A stretch of DNA of 45,003 bases from a virus (IMGVR_UViG_3300031785_000010:1-45003); one strand, 5' to 3'; shown: positions 6,408-15,562, counted from the stretch's first letter. Notes: a model not told the origin generated them from the sequence alone. A program made the numbers and translations.

Positions 6408-7484
6408 ATGTCAATAACAAAAGTAAGAGCTTCTAGTATAGATCTCACAACTGATACAACACAGTTGAGTATAGCTAAAGGCACTACTGCTCAAAGGCCA
6501 AGTGGTAGTATAAGCTCTTTATCTGTTGAATATTTAATTGTTGCTGGCGGTGGAGGAGGCGGTGGCTTTGGAGGCGGTGGTGGCGCAGGCGGCTTACTTA
6601 CTAATACAATTACGATGCCATCCTTAACTGATATAGGTATAACTATAGGTACAGGTGGTGCTGGTGATCCTGCAGGCTCTCCATATACAAATGGCACAAA
6701 TGGAAATAATTCTTCAATAATAGCTACTGGTATAAATACTATTACTGCAATAGGCGGTGGTGGTGGTGGATATTTTAATAATAATGTAGGTTTAGCAGGT
6801 GGTTCTGGTGGTGGCGGTGGTGCTGCTACAGGTTTAGGAACAGGGGCTGTTGGCCCTAACGGTGGAGCTGGAACTACAGGGCAAGGCAACGCTGGCGGTA
6901 AAGCTGGTGGCCAATTAGGTTCTTCTCCATATTACTATGAAGGCGGCGGTGGTGGCGGAGGTGCCGGTGCTGTAGGCGGTAATGGTTATGGAAATACTTA
7001 TGGCCAAGGAGGCAGCGGTGGTGATGGTATACAATCAAGTATAACCGGAGTAGCAACATATTATGCCGGAGGCGGTGGAGGATATAGTGATGATAGAAAT
7101 GCCGGTGTATCAACAGGTAGTCCTGGTGGACAAGGTGGAGGAGGTGCAGGTGATGCAGCAAATAATAATGGAAGTGATGCTACTAACGGATTAGGTGGCG
7201 GAGGTGGTGGCGGCGGATATAGTTATAGCCAAGGAGGTGCAGGCGGCAATGGTGTTGTAATTTTTAAAGTACCAGATAATGTATTAATTAATACTATAGC
7301 AGGTACTGCTCCTACTTTAAATCCTGATGGTGCTGTTTCAAATTATAATATATATAAATTTCTAAACAATGCAATCATACAATTTTATGATAGTAGCTTA
7401 GAAAACGGGACGATTAGGTTTAATACTGATACCGGAAAAGTTGAATTTTTTAAAGGATCATGGCATCAAGTTGTTTATGTTTAA
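6408..7484 (+). CDS. Glycine-rich phage adhesin with KGTTA-RP anchor
   Basis: The protein has 358 residues. The N-terminus (residues 1-40) includes IAKGTTAQRPSG, an anchor related to that of the 9981 gene. It is followed by VEYLIVAGGGGGGGFGGGG and about 200 residues dominated by runs of Gly separated by short variable loops. This pattern resembles the polyglycine-II adhesin tips known from T-even gp38-type proteins, in which loops between Gly strands determine the receptor. The C-terminal 60 residues contain GTIRFNTDTGKVEFFKGSWH, a short domain common in phage tail proteins. The very GGN-rich DNA produces long antisense reading frames that are not genes. A receptor-binding role is likely; the receptor is unknown. 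Confidence 0.7.
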   Translation: MSITKVRASSIDLTTDTTQLSIAKGTTAQRPSGSISSLSVEYLIVAGGGGGGGFGGGGGAGGLLTNTITMPSLTDIGITIGTGGAGDPAGSPYTNGTNGNNSSIIATGINTITAIGGGGGGYFNNNVGLAGGSGGGGGAATGLGTGAVGPNGGAGTTGQGNAGGKAGGQLGSSPYYYEGGGGGGGAGAVGGNGYGNTYGQGGSGGDGIQSSITGVATYYAGGGGGYSDDRNAGVSTGSPGGQGGGGAGDAANNNGSDATNGLGGGGGGGGYSYSQGGAGGNGVVIFKVPDNVLINTIAGTAPTLNPDGAVSNYNIYKFLNNAIIQFYDSSLENGTIRFNTDTGKVEFFKGSWHQVVYV

Positions 7485-7494
7485 AGATTAAAAT

Positions 7495-9978
7495 ATGGCA
7501 ATAACTAAAGTTATAAACGATGCGGTTAATTTAAATCAGACTAGCGATTATTCAGGCTTAAAATTACCCGTTGGAACAACTGAACAACAAGGCCTAACTT
7601 TTAATGTAGATTACCTTATTGCTGCTGGTGGCGGCGGTGGAGGTATGGCAAATAGTGCTTCTACTATAGGCACAGGTGGCGGTGGCGGTGCAGGAGGCTT
7701 TATTACTTCTTATAATAATTCTTCTACTACTACAAATACTACAAACTTTCCAACTGGCAAGACGGCATTGGCTACATATATGTTAAACGGTAATGCTACA
7801 GATGTTTCCGGAACTTATAGTGGTACAGCAAATAGTTATGTATCTTATAACACAGGACAATATGGAGGAGGTGCAATATTTAATGGTACTAGTAGTTATA
7901 TTGATTTGCCTGCCGGTTTAGCTCCGCCTATAAGGACAGCAGCTAAATTTGCCGTTTCTCTTTGGTTTAAAAGAGATGGCAATCAAATTAATTCTTACGG
8001 CGGTAGATTAATTCAGCTTTTAAATGACATTTATATAAACATAAATTTACAAACAGACAATACTGTTAAAGCCTTAGTAGTAACTTCAACCCCGAGTTAT
8101 CCTGAAACAGTAACAGGAGTGGTGGCAGATAATACTTGGAATCATATAGTATTTACAGGTGATAGTAATGGCATAAAATTATATTTAAATAAGTCTTTAG
8201 CTGATAGTGATAGTTGGGATGGAACTTTTATGACTTATACTAATAGTAATTATAAATTTAATAGGATAGGTTATTCAGGTTCAAGTGTTGCATATTATAC
8301 AGGAGAAATAGATCAAGTAAGAATTTATAGTGATGTTTTAGACCAAACTGACGTTGATAATATTTATAATAATGAAGCACAAATAAATTCTGGCGGTGGC
8401 ACAGTTGCTGCATCTACTTTAGCATTAACAGGTGGAACTAATTATACTGTTACAGTAGGTGAAGGAGGAGCAGGTGGAGTATATGGTACATCTTATCCAA
8501 CTTCAGGTAGCAATTCTGTATTTTACAATATAACAAGTACAGGCGGTGGACGTGGTGCTAGCTATGGTGCCCCTGGCCTAAATGCCGCTAGTGGAGGTTC
8601 AGGTGGTGGAGCTGCATATAGTTATTCATTAGGTGCAGGAACTGCAGGTCAAGGTTATTCTGGTGGTAATAATTTACAAAATGCTTACGGATATGGTAAT
8701 GGAGGCGGCGGTGGTGCTGCTGCATTAGGTGGTGATGCTACTACTACTAATTCAGGAAGTGGAGGTATAGGTGTAATTAGTTCTATCTTAAATGCTACAA
8801 ACGCAACAGCTTCATATGTTGGACAAGTTTCTGGTGGTAATATATATTATGCCGGGGGTGGTGGCGGCGGTGTAGTTTCCGGCTATGGAACAGGGCCAGG
8901 CGGATTAGGAGGCGGTGGTGCTGGTGGTATTGGTGTAAATAATAATGGAGTAAGTGGTTTATATAATACTGGCGGCGGAGGTGGTGGCGCTGGAAAAAAT
9001 GCTCAAAGCGGTGGCGTATCTGCAGACGGTGGAGCAGGTGGAGCGGGTGTTGTTATACTTCGTTATGCAACAGCTGATGTAACTAGCTTTACAACTTCAG
9101 GTACTTTAATAACTCCTTCTACTACAGATACTTTAGCAAGCACTACATATCCTATAACAAATTTAGCATATTATAAATTAGATGGAGATGTTTCCGATGC
9201 GACAGGATCTTATGATGGAAATTTATCAGGATCAACAGCTTTTATTAATGGCATATATAATCAAGGTATTGAATTTAAAACAGATACATCATATATAGAT
9301 ACAGGAATAAGTCCTTCAACATTAGGTTCTTCATTTGCTTTATCTTGTTGGGTATATTTTAAACAAAATTCAAATACATCTGCAGGTGATTATTATGCTA
9401 TTTCAGGCGCATATCAGGCAGCCAGTGGTGGCAACCAAGCGTGGATATTTTACAATTGGGGGGGAACATTAACTTTCTTTACTAATTTATCAGCAGGAGG
9501 TGGTATTTATGTCACTAGCGGTACGATTAGTTTAAATCAATGGCATCACGTTGTATTTTCTGTTGAAGATCAAACTGAAATAAATGTATATTTAGATAAT
9601 GTAAAAACAACATCATCTATTTCTTCATCAGTATTATCAAATAACGTGAATTTATATTTAGGAGCTTTGGACGCTAGAGTTTCTAATAGAGGCATGCTTG
9701 GTTTAATGGATCAAGTTAGAATATTTAATACAAATTTAACTGATGCAAATGTAACTGATTTATACAATGAACATTATAGAACATTATATACTGAAGGTAG
9801 TGATACTGTATTAATATTTAATAAAGGTACAGGAAATATAAATTTTACTCAAGCAGGTTCTGGACCACCAGTTGGATCAATTAGAACAAATACAGATTTA
9901 TCGCCGGGCAGTGCAAATAGTGGATTAGAGGTTTTTAACGGTACAGAATTTAAAACATTTTCCGCAACACTTAGTTAA
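7495..9978 (+). CDS. Chimeric adhesin: glycine-rich modules plus two LamG/ConA-like domains
   Basis: This 827-residue protein starts with a short anchor (KLPVGTTEQQ) and DYLIAAGGGGGG like its neighbour. A LamG/concanavalin-like jelly roll covers about residues 90-295, marked by AIFNGTSSYIDLP, WNHIVFTG, LYLN and EIDQVRIYSDVL. A second glycine-rich block spans about 300-540, and a second LamG-like domain about 550-765 (SCWVYFK, WHHVVFS, MDQVRIFNTNL). The C-terminal segment ends in a tail-type motif (SIRTNTD...LEVFNGTEF). LamG-like folds usually bind carbohydrate, so this protein may recognise surface glycans. Interleaving of lectin-like and glycine-rich modules suggests assembly by domain shuffling. 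Confidence 0.7.
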   Translation: MAITKVINDAVNLNQTSDYSGLKLPVGTTEQQGLTFNVDYLIAAGGGGGGMANSASTIGTGGGGGAGGFITSYNNSSTTTNTTNFPTGKTALATYMLNGNATDVSGTYSGTANSYVSYNTGQYGGGAIFNGTSSYIDLPAGLAPPIRTAAKFAVSLWFKRDGNQINSYGGRLIQLLNDIYININLQTDNTVKALVVTSTPSYPETVTGVVADNTWNHIVFTGDSNGIKLYLNKSLADSDSWDGTFMTYTNSNYKFNRIGYSGSSVAYYTGEIDQVRIYSDVLDQTDVDNIYNNEAQINSGGGTVAASTLALTGGTNYTVTVGEGGAGGVYGTSYPTSGSNSVFYNITSTGGGRGASYGAPGLNAASGGSGGGAAYSYSLGAGTAGQGYSGGNNLQNAYGYGNGGGGGAAALGGDATTTNSGSGGIGVISSILNATNATASYVGQVSGGNIYYAGGGGGGVVSGYGTGPGGLGGGGAGGIGVNNNGVSGLYNTGGGGGGAGKNAQSGGVSADGGAGGAGVVILRYATADVTSFTTSGTLITPSTTDTLASTTYPITNLAYYKLDGDVSDATGSYDGNLSGSTAFINGIYNQGIEFKTDTSYIDTGISPSTLGSSFALSCWVYFKQNSNTSAGDYYAISGAYQAASGGNQAWIFYNWGGTLTFFTNLSAGGGIYVTSGTISLNQWHHVVFSVEDQTEINVYLDNVKTTSSISSSVLSNNVNLYLGALDARVSNRGMLGLMDQVRIFNTNLTDANVTDLYNEHYRTLYTEGSDTVLIFNKGTGNINFTQAGSGPPVGSIRTNTDLSPGSANSGLEVFNGTEFKTFSATLS

Positions 9979-9980
9979 TT

Positions 9981-12521
9981 ATGGCAAATACAAATATAAA
10001 TAGAGCTTCGATATTAAACTTAGATTCATCAACATCAGGAACTGTATTAGCAAAAGGTACAACAGCTGAAAGACCATCTTCATCAATACCAGATGGTGCG
10101 TTTAGATTTAATACAACTTTAAATAAGCTTGAATATTATGATGGTAGTAATTGGTATACAGTAGATGATGAAGCTGCTGCTGGCTCAACAATTACAGCTT
10201 TAAATAATTTTGATACTAAATTATATAGTGGCAACAATAGTCAACAATCTATAGGCGGTTATATAAAAGGTGCAGGTGGTTTTAATGGAAGTAGTAGTAT
10301 AATAGCATTACCATCTTCATCTCCTTTTGGCGATAATGATACAATAAAAGCTATTAGTGCTTGGGTTAAATTAAACACAACTACATCAAAAGGAATTGTT
10401 TATACTGTTTCTTCTAGTACTAATTTGAATGATTATTTTACAATGCAAGTTAGAGGTGATTCAAATTTAGTATATATTGCTTCAAGAAATGGTTCTACTT
10501 CAAACTCTTTTTTAACATCTGTTAGTATAACTCCTGATACAAATTGGCACCATTACGTTTTTCAACTTGGTAGTTCAAGTCGAGAAATTTATATTGATGG
10601 TGTTCAACAATCTGTAACAGACACAAATAATGGTTCTGCAACGAGTACGTCTTGGATTTCTTATCCATCATATGACAATACAATTCATTCTGATATAGGT
10701 ATAGGAAGAAGAAGTAGTGCTTATTACTCTGCTATGTCTTTAGATCAAGTAAGAATATATAATTCAGCATTAAGTGCTACAAATATAACAGATCTTTATA
10801 ACGAAACAGCTTCAACTGCAACTACCGCTGCATACCCATCTGGAAAAACAGCAACAGCAACTTATACAATGGATACTAGTGTTAATGGTCTTTTAACTAC
10901 TACAGATTTAAGTACAGTTAATTACCCTTCAGGCGCAGGTTGTATTGCACTATATGAAATGAATAATACGGCAAATGATACTAGTGGAACATATGACGGC
11001 ACACCAACTAGTATTACTTATGAATCAGGTTGTTTTGATCAGGCTGCGGTATTCAATGGTAGTAGCAGTGAAATAACCGCTAGTAGCTTTGCATCTTTAA
11101 GTCAAGTTGGTATATCTATGTGGGTTAATATGCCTGATATATCACAACAAGCAGGTTTAATTGCAAGATATGGTACTAATAGAGAGTTTGCAATTTATAT
11201 GTATGGAGGTACTTTAACTGCATCAATTTATTATAATGGAAATAACGGTAATGCAACACAAGTTACTGCAAGTACATATATGTCTAATAATACTTGGCAT
11301 CATATCGCATATACAGCTAATGGTTCTACAGCACCAAAACTATATATTGATGGTACAGAAGTAGGCACACCACAATATACAGATCCGGCAAAGTGTGCTT
11401 ATTACACATCTTCTGAGCCTTTAGATATTGGACACTTTGCGGGTATTTCTTCTTATAATTATGAAGGCTTAATAGACCAGGTAAGAATATTTAACACAGC
11501 ACTTAGCGCTTCAAATGTTACAACTTTAGCTAGAGGTATTGCTACATCATACAGTGGTGCTAATAATAATGTAACCTTTAATGGCTTTTTAAATTTTCAA
11601 CCAGATTTGGTTTGGATTAAAGTTAGAAGTGCGGCTGGTTACAATCATAATTTATATGATACAATTAGAGGTGCTACATATAGGCTTATGAGTAATTTAC
11701 CTAATGCTCAAGATGCAAATGGAAAACTAACATCTTTTGATTCTTATGGATTTTCTTTAAGCGCAGGGGGAGATGCAAATCCAAGTCAAGACATGGTTTC
11801 ATGGAATTGGAAAGCAGGAGGCGCTGCGGTTTCTAATAATAATGGAACTTTAACAAGCACCGTTAATGTTAATCAAGGTGCTGGATTTAGTATTGTAAAA
11901 TATACAAGTACCGGCACAAATGGTTCTACCGTAGGTCATGGGCTTTCTTCGGCTCCTGACATTGTATTTTTTAAATGCATATCAAATACAAGTACAAATT
12001 GGATTACAAGTATAACAAATATTATTTCTAATAAATATTTGTATCTTAATAATGACGGTTTAGGAGGTACTGGTGGATTTTCAATAGACGGAACAAATAT
12101 AACTCTTAATAATACTTACGGCGATGCTAATACTAACACCCGTACTTATGTAGCATATTGTTGGCATTCAGTCTCTGGATATAGTAAAATAGGAACTTAT
12201 TCTGGAAATGGAAATGCAACTGGACCAATAGTATATACAACTGATAACGGTACATCAGGTGGTAGTAATGGTTTTGAGCCATCTTGGCTTATGATTAAAA
12301 GAACAGATGCAACAGGTGAATGGAATATTTTTGATAATAAAAGAGACACTAGTGATCCAAGAAACGTAACTTTATGGGCACAATCTGATGATAGTGAATC
12401 AACAGCATCTCAGGGTTATATTTACGATGTAGATTTTTTAGCTAATGGTTTTCAAATTAAAAACACTTATAGTCCTTTTAACAATTCTTCTGGTACTTAT
12501 TTATATATGACATTTGCGTAA
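9981..12521 (+). CDS. Large adhesin with two LamG-like domains and a marine-phage fibre C-terminus
   Basis: The 846-residue protein has an N-terminal anchor with VLAKGTTAERPSSSIPDGAF and RFNTTLNKLEYYDGSNWYTV (residues 23-64). Two LamG-like domains lie at about 70-275 and 305-525, each with a GxFNGSSS strand, a WHHY or WHHIAYT strand, YIDG and LDQVRIYN/F. Residues from about 535 to the end have the pattern LVWIKVRS, DTIRGATYRLMSN, MVSWNWKAG and YVAYCWHS, which I recognise from tail fibres of marine phages and cyanophages. It closes the fibre array. Likely role: binding of cell-surface glycans. The high Ser/Thr/Asn content is typical of secreted beta proteins. Confidence 0.7.
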   Translation: MANTNINRASILNLDSSTSGTVLAKGTTAERPSSSIPDGAFRFNTTLNKLEYYDGSNWYTVDDEAAAGSTITALNNFDTKLYSGNNSQQSIGGYIKGAGGFNGSSSIIALPSSSPFGDNDTIKAISAWVKLNTTTSKGIVYTVSSSTNLNDYFTMQVRGDSNLVYIASRNGSTSNSFLTSVSITPDTNWHHYVFQLGSSSREIYIDGVQQSVTDTNNGSATSTSWISYPSYDNTIHSDIGIGRRSSAYYSAMSLDQVRIYNSALSATNITDLYNETASTATTAAYPSGKTATATYTMDTSVNGLLTTTDLSTVNYPSGAGCIALYEMNNTANDTSGTYDGTPTSITYESGCFDQAAVFNGSSSEITASSFASLSQVGISMWVNMPDISQQAGLIARYGTNREFAIYMYGGTLTASIYYNGNNGNATQVTASTYMSNNTWHHIAYTANGSTAPKLYIDGTEVGTPQYTDPAKCAYYTSSEPLDIGHFAGISSYNYEGLIDQVRIFNTALSASNVTTLARGIATSYSGANNNVTFNGFLNFQPDLVWIKVRSAAGYNHNLYDTIRGATYRLMSNLPNAQDANGKLTSFDSYGFSLSAGGDANPSQDMVSWNWKAGGAAVSNNNGTLTSTVNVNQGAGFSIVKYTSTGTNGSTVGHGLSSAPDIVFFKCISNTSTNWITSITNIISNKYLYLNNDGLGGTGGFSIDGTNITLNNTYGDANTNTRTYVAYCWHSVSGYSKIGTYSGNGNATGPIVYTTDNGTSGGSNGFEPSWLMIKRTDATGEWNIFDNKRDTSDPRNVTLWAQSDDSESTASQGYIYDVDFLANGFQIKNTYSPFNNSSGTYLYMTFA

Positions 12522-12538
12522 AATTAAAAAAAACAAAT

Positions 12539-12946
12539 ATGAACTTACCTAAAAATGGGGTAGCCCGAGACATTCGCCATTTTTTTGGCAGCCTTTTGGT
12601 GTTTGGTATGATAGTATGTATTATGTATTATTTAACACAATATGAAATACCTAATTCTAACAGAGATTTATTAACTACTCTTGTAGGTATGCTAGCGGCA
12701 TCACTTGCAATGATTATAGCGGCAATTACAGGATCTAAACCTAATGAATTAGAAGAAGCTAAAAAAAATATATCTTCATTGCAAATGAAAATAGATATGT
12801 TAGTAACACAAAAAGATTCTTTAGAAAATATGGTTATTAAACTGCAAGATGATATGATAGATCGATTACTTTTGAATAAAGCTTTAGAAGTAGATAATAA
12901 AAAATGTATTTGCGGTGAAAATAGCTGTAGTTGTAAAGGAGAATAA
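12539..12946 (+). CDS. Two-TM membrane protein with coiled coil and Cys-rich tail
   Basis: The protein has 135 residues. Hydrophobic segments at about 15-33 and 44-63 predict a membrane hairpin, followed by a charged coiled-coil region (about 70-118) and a C-terminal tail with four Cys (residues 123, 125, 130 and 132; KKCICGENSCSCKGE). Such hairpins are seen in class II holins, while a membrane anchor plus coiled coil resembles inner-membrane spanins. The Cys cluster could bind a metal or form disulfides. It lies between the fibre genes and the chaperonin cassette. A lysis role is plausible but not shown. Confidence 0.55.
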   Translation: MNLPKNGVARDIRHFFGSLLVFGMIVCIMYYLTQYEIPNSNRDLLTTLVGMLAASLAMIIAAITGSKPNELEEAKKNISSLQMKIDMLVTQKDSLENMVIKLQDDMIDRLLLNKALEVDNKKCICGENSCSCKGE

Positions 12947-12996
12947 AACCAAGTAATTATAAAATAAACCTTTATATTAATTTAAAACCAAAACCA

Positions 12997-13287
12997 ATGA
13001 CACTATTTTATCAGACTCATTCTTGGTCTAGTCAACCAAAAATTTCCAGTGAAACCCTAAAGCTTTGGAAACATATAGTAGAAAAAGCAAATTGGCGTAT
13101 CACCCAATTACCAAATGGTTTTTACCAAACTGAATACCAAGATATTATAAATGAAGATACTTGGCATGATGTAACCCGAAGAGAAACTATAGAAGGCGCA
13201 GAGCAGGCTATAGAATCTTCTATTGAACATTATAATAAAAAATTAGAATTTTTAAACGGGCCTAAAGTCGTAAAAACTTTTAACTAA
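12997..13287 (+). CDS. Hypothetical protein (96 aa)
   Basis: This 96-residue mixed alpha/beta protein begins MTLFYQTHSWSSQPKISSET and is rich in Trp and Tyr (NGFYQTEYQDI, EDTWHD). It has a helical C-terminal half. The 50-bp gap before it holds an AT-rich, A/C-containing leader without a Shine-Dalgarno sequence. No signal peptide, membrane segment or catalytic motif is visible, and no family is recognised. Its position just upstream of groEL places it in the same transcript, but no functional link can be shown. Confidence 0.5.
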   Translation: MTLFYQTHSWSSQPKISSETLKLWKHIVEKANWRITQLPNGFYQTEYQDIINEDTWHDVTRRETIEGAEQAIESSIEHYNKKLEFLNGPKVVKTFN

Positions 13288-13300
13288 ATATTTTATAACT

Positions 13301-13320
13301 TTAATTTAATTTAATTTAAT
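13301..13320 (+). repeat. Four TTAAT units directly before the groEL start codon
   Basis: Four perfect TTAAT pentamers end 1 bp before ATG 13322. They replace any Shine-Dalgarno sequence and make an unstructured AT-only leader. Repeat slippage could vary the leader length. Confidence 0.5.
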
Positions 13321-13321
13321 T

Positions 13322-14875
13322 ATGACAGACGCAATAGTCAAAGATCTTAGCTTTGGAGATGAAGCTAAAAAGAAAATATTTAAAGGTATTGATAAACTCA
13401 CAAAAGCCGTTAGTTCTACATTAGGAGCTAGCGGCAAACGTGTAATTTTAGAAGACAATACTGGTAATCCTATAATAACAAAAGATGGTGTTACCGTTGC
13501 TGATTCTATAATACTTTTAGATCCAGTAGAAAATATAGGGGCAAAACTTATTAAAGAAGCCGCTAAAAAAACAGTTAAAGAAGCAGGAGACGGAACAACT
13601 ACAGCTACTGTATTAGCATATTCTATTCTTCACCATGCTGGTAATGAGTTAAACAACTTAGGGCCAAGAAAATTAAAAGAGGGTATAGATAGCGCTGTAG
13701 AAAAAGTAATAAATTATTTAGAAAAATCTTCAGTTAAAGTTAGAGGAAAAATGATAGACCAAGTAGCGGGTATATCTACAAATAATGATACTATTTTAGG
13801 AAATATAATCGCAGACGCTTATAGATCAGTTGATGAAACGGGTGTAGTTATTATGGAAACTACAGAAAATTCTGAAACTACCTCAGAACTAATAGACGGT
13901 ATCCAATATGCAAAAGGATTAACTAATTCAAATTTTATAACTAGAAAAGATACAAGAGTAGCGGAGCTAGAAAATCCTTTAGTTTTAATTGTAGAATCTC
14001 CAATTGAAAATATTAGAAAAATTCAATCAGTATTAGAGTTTGTTATAAAAAATAATAAATCATTATTAATTATTGCTGATGTTGATCCTAAGGTTATTTC
14101 TACTTTAGCGATGAATAAAATGAAAGGTAATATTAAAATAAATATTATTAATGCACCTACTTACGGGGTATCAAAAAAAGACATGTTAAGCGATCTGGCT
14201 TTACTAACTAAAGCTACAATAGTTAATGAAGATTTAGGTGATGATATGGATTTGATTCAACCTGATTTTTTAGGGCATTGTGTAAAATCAATAACTACTG
14301 ATACAGAAACAGTTATTAAAGTAGCCGAAATAGAAGATAGCGTAAAAAGCATTATTGAAAATGTTAAATCTGAAATAAGCAATACTAAAAATACTGCAGA
14401 AATACAAAGATTAGAAAAACGATTAGCCAGATTATCGGCTAAAATAGCTACAGTTAAAGTTGGAGCAGAAACAAGTATTGAACTTCAAGAAAAAGCTGAC
14501 AGAGTAGAAGATGCAATATTTGCTACTAAAGCAGCTATTAAAGAAGGTATAGTGCCAGGCGGAGGAGTTGCTTTATTAAATGCGGCTCAAAATATAATAC
14601 CTTTAAATGAAGCAGAAAATATATTATTAGAAGCAATTAAATCTCCATATAATACAATTTTAGAAAACGCTAATTTGCCTTTAAATTATAATAATAAAAA
14701 AGGGTGGGGAGTAGATGTAATTACAGGAGAAAAAAAGAATATGACTAATTCAGGAATTATTGACCCATTATTAGTTACTAAAACTGCTTTAAAAAATGCC
14801 GCCTCTGTAGCCACCACTATTTTATCAACTGATTGTGTAATTAATAATTTAAGAACTAATGAAAGCGGTGGGTAA
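13322..14875 (+). CDS. groEL: Phage-encoded chaperonin GroEL
   Basis: This 517-residue chaperonin has the ATP-binding and hydrolysis motifs intact: IITKDGVTVADS with Asp55, EAGDGTTTATVLA with Asp90, and RVEDAIFATKAAIKEGIVPGGG with Asp397, corresponding to E. coli Asp52, Asp87 and Asp398. It is about 30 residues shorter than E. coli GroEL and lacks the C-terminal GGM tail, ending in LRTNESGG. The apical substrate groove is altered: the E. coli segment GYLSPYF is GLTNSNF here, and IREMLPVL is IRKIQSVL, so several hydrophobic contacts are replaced by polar ones. It overlaps groES by 17 nt and lies in the late region, so it probably folds capsid or tail proteins together with the phage co-chaperonin. 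Confidence 0.95.
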   Translation: MTDAIVKDLSFGDEAKKKIFKGIDKLTKAVSSTLGASGKRVILEDNTGNPIITKDGVTVADSIILLDPVENIGAKLIKEAAKKTVKEAGDGTTTATVLAYSILHHAGNELNNLGPRKLKEGIDSAVEKVINYLEKSSVKVRGKMIDQVAGISTNNDTILGNIIADAYRSVDETGVVIMETTENSETTSELIDGIQYAKGLTNSNFITRKDTRVAELENPLVLIVESPIENIRKIQSVLEFVIKNNKSLLIIADVDPKVISTLAMNKMKGNIKINIINAPTYGVSKKDMLSDLALLTKATIVNEDLGDDMDLIQPDFLGHCVKSITTDTETVIKVAEIEDSVKSIIENVKSEISNTKNTAEIQRLEKRLARLSAKIATVKVGAETSIELQEKADRVEDAIFATKAAIKEGIVPGGGVALLNAAQNIIPLNEAENILLEAIKSPYNTILENANLPLNYNNKKGWGVDVITGEKKNMTNSGIIDPLLVTKTALKNAASVATTILSTDCVINNLRTNESGG

Positions 14876-15119
14876 AAATTTAATTATACAAAAAGAAAAA
14901 CAAGGGGTTTCAAAAACCAAAGGCGGATTACTTTTAACTGAAAATAATAGAGAAGACTTAAGATATAATAAAGCAAAAGTAATTTCTACAGGCAGTGAAG
15001 TAAAAGGCGTTCAAAAAAATGATAATATTTTTTATGACAAGCATGCGGGACATGATGTTGAATATGAAAAAGAAATATTTCAAGTTATACAAGTTCAAGA
15101 TGTTGTTATTGTTTTATGA
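14859..15119 (+). CDS. groES: Phage-encoded minimal co-chaperonin GroES
   Basis: The protein has 86 residues versus about 97 in E. coli. A GroES barrel is recognisable: KAVGKNLIIQKE as the first strand, a mobile loop ending GGLLL (residues 22-26, the E. coli GGIVL contact), KAKVISTG, NDNIFYDKHAG, and a C-terminal DVVIVL strand. The roof hairpin between the ISTG strand and the NDNI strand is reduced to a few residues, so the dome opening may be wider, as reported for the T4 co-chaperonin Gp31. It starts inside groEL, and its stop overlaps the next start as ATGA. The order groEL then groES is the reverse of the usual bacterial operon. Confidence 0.9.
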   Translation: MKAVGKNLIIQKEKQGVSKTKGGLLLTENNREDLRYNKAKVISTGSEVKGVQKNDNIFYDKHAGHDVEYEKEIFQVIQVQDVVIVL

Positions 15120-15562
15120 GACAACTAACACCTGAGCAGTTAAAAAAATTAAATTTATTTAAACATTATCGCATTATAAGAAAATGGGCAAGTAGAAATA
15201 ATAATTTAAAAGAACCGGATTTAGAACTATTAATTTATTTAGATTGTATTGAATTATTTAGTAAAATAGATTTTAAAGAAGGAACTTATTCTTATAGTTG
15301 GGATAATAGAAGATGGAATAAATTATTAAAATATGGCTGGATTAAAATTTGGCGCGAAAGAAATAGAACTACACAAAAATATAATATATATAGTTTAACT
15401 TTTAAATCTAAAAGATTAATAAATACTATTTATAAAATTATATTAGGGGAAATAGATATACCTATTAGTACTAGAAGAAATAAAATTATGTTGGGTAAAA
15501 CATATACAGAAAAAGTTTTACAAAAATCAATACATAATGTAAATAAAGATAAATATAGATAA
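15116..15562 (+). CDS. Conserved phage protein, possible winged-helix fold
   Basis: This 148-residue very basic protein begins MRQLTPEQLKKLNLFKHYRI. A helical N-terminal half (RKWASRNNNLKEPDLELLIY) is followed by YSYSWDNRRWNKLLKYGWIK and a beta-like stretch TTQKYNIYSLTF, an order compatible with a winged-helix DNA-binding domain. The C-terminus has a conserved-looking KTYTEKVLQKSIHNVNKDK. Its start overlaps the groES stop as ATGA, so it is translationally coupled to the chaperonin cassette. I recall similar proteins in uncultured marine phages but cannot name a function. A regulator or DNA-binding virion protein would fit. Confidence 0.6.
   Translation: MRQLTPEQLKKLNLFKHYRIIRKWASRNNNLKEPDLELLIYLDCIELFSKIDFKEGTYSYSWDNRRWNKLLKYGWIKIWRERNRTTQKYNIYSLTFKSKRLINTIYKIILGEIDIPISTRRNKIMLGKTYTEKVLQKSIHNVNKDKYR

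Noticed and set aside
6491-7161. Two long minus-strand frames, one proline-rich and one histidine-rich
   Set aside because: They are antisense shadows of GGN-rich glycine codons in the plus-strand adhesin; composition is absurd for real proteins and no start context exists.
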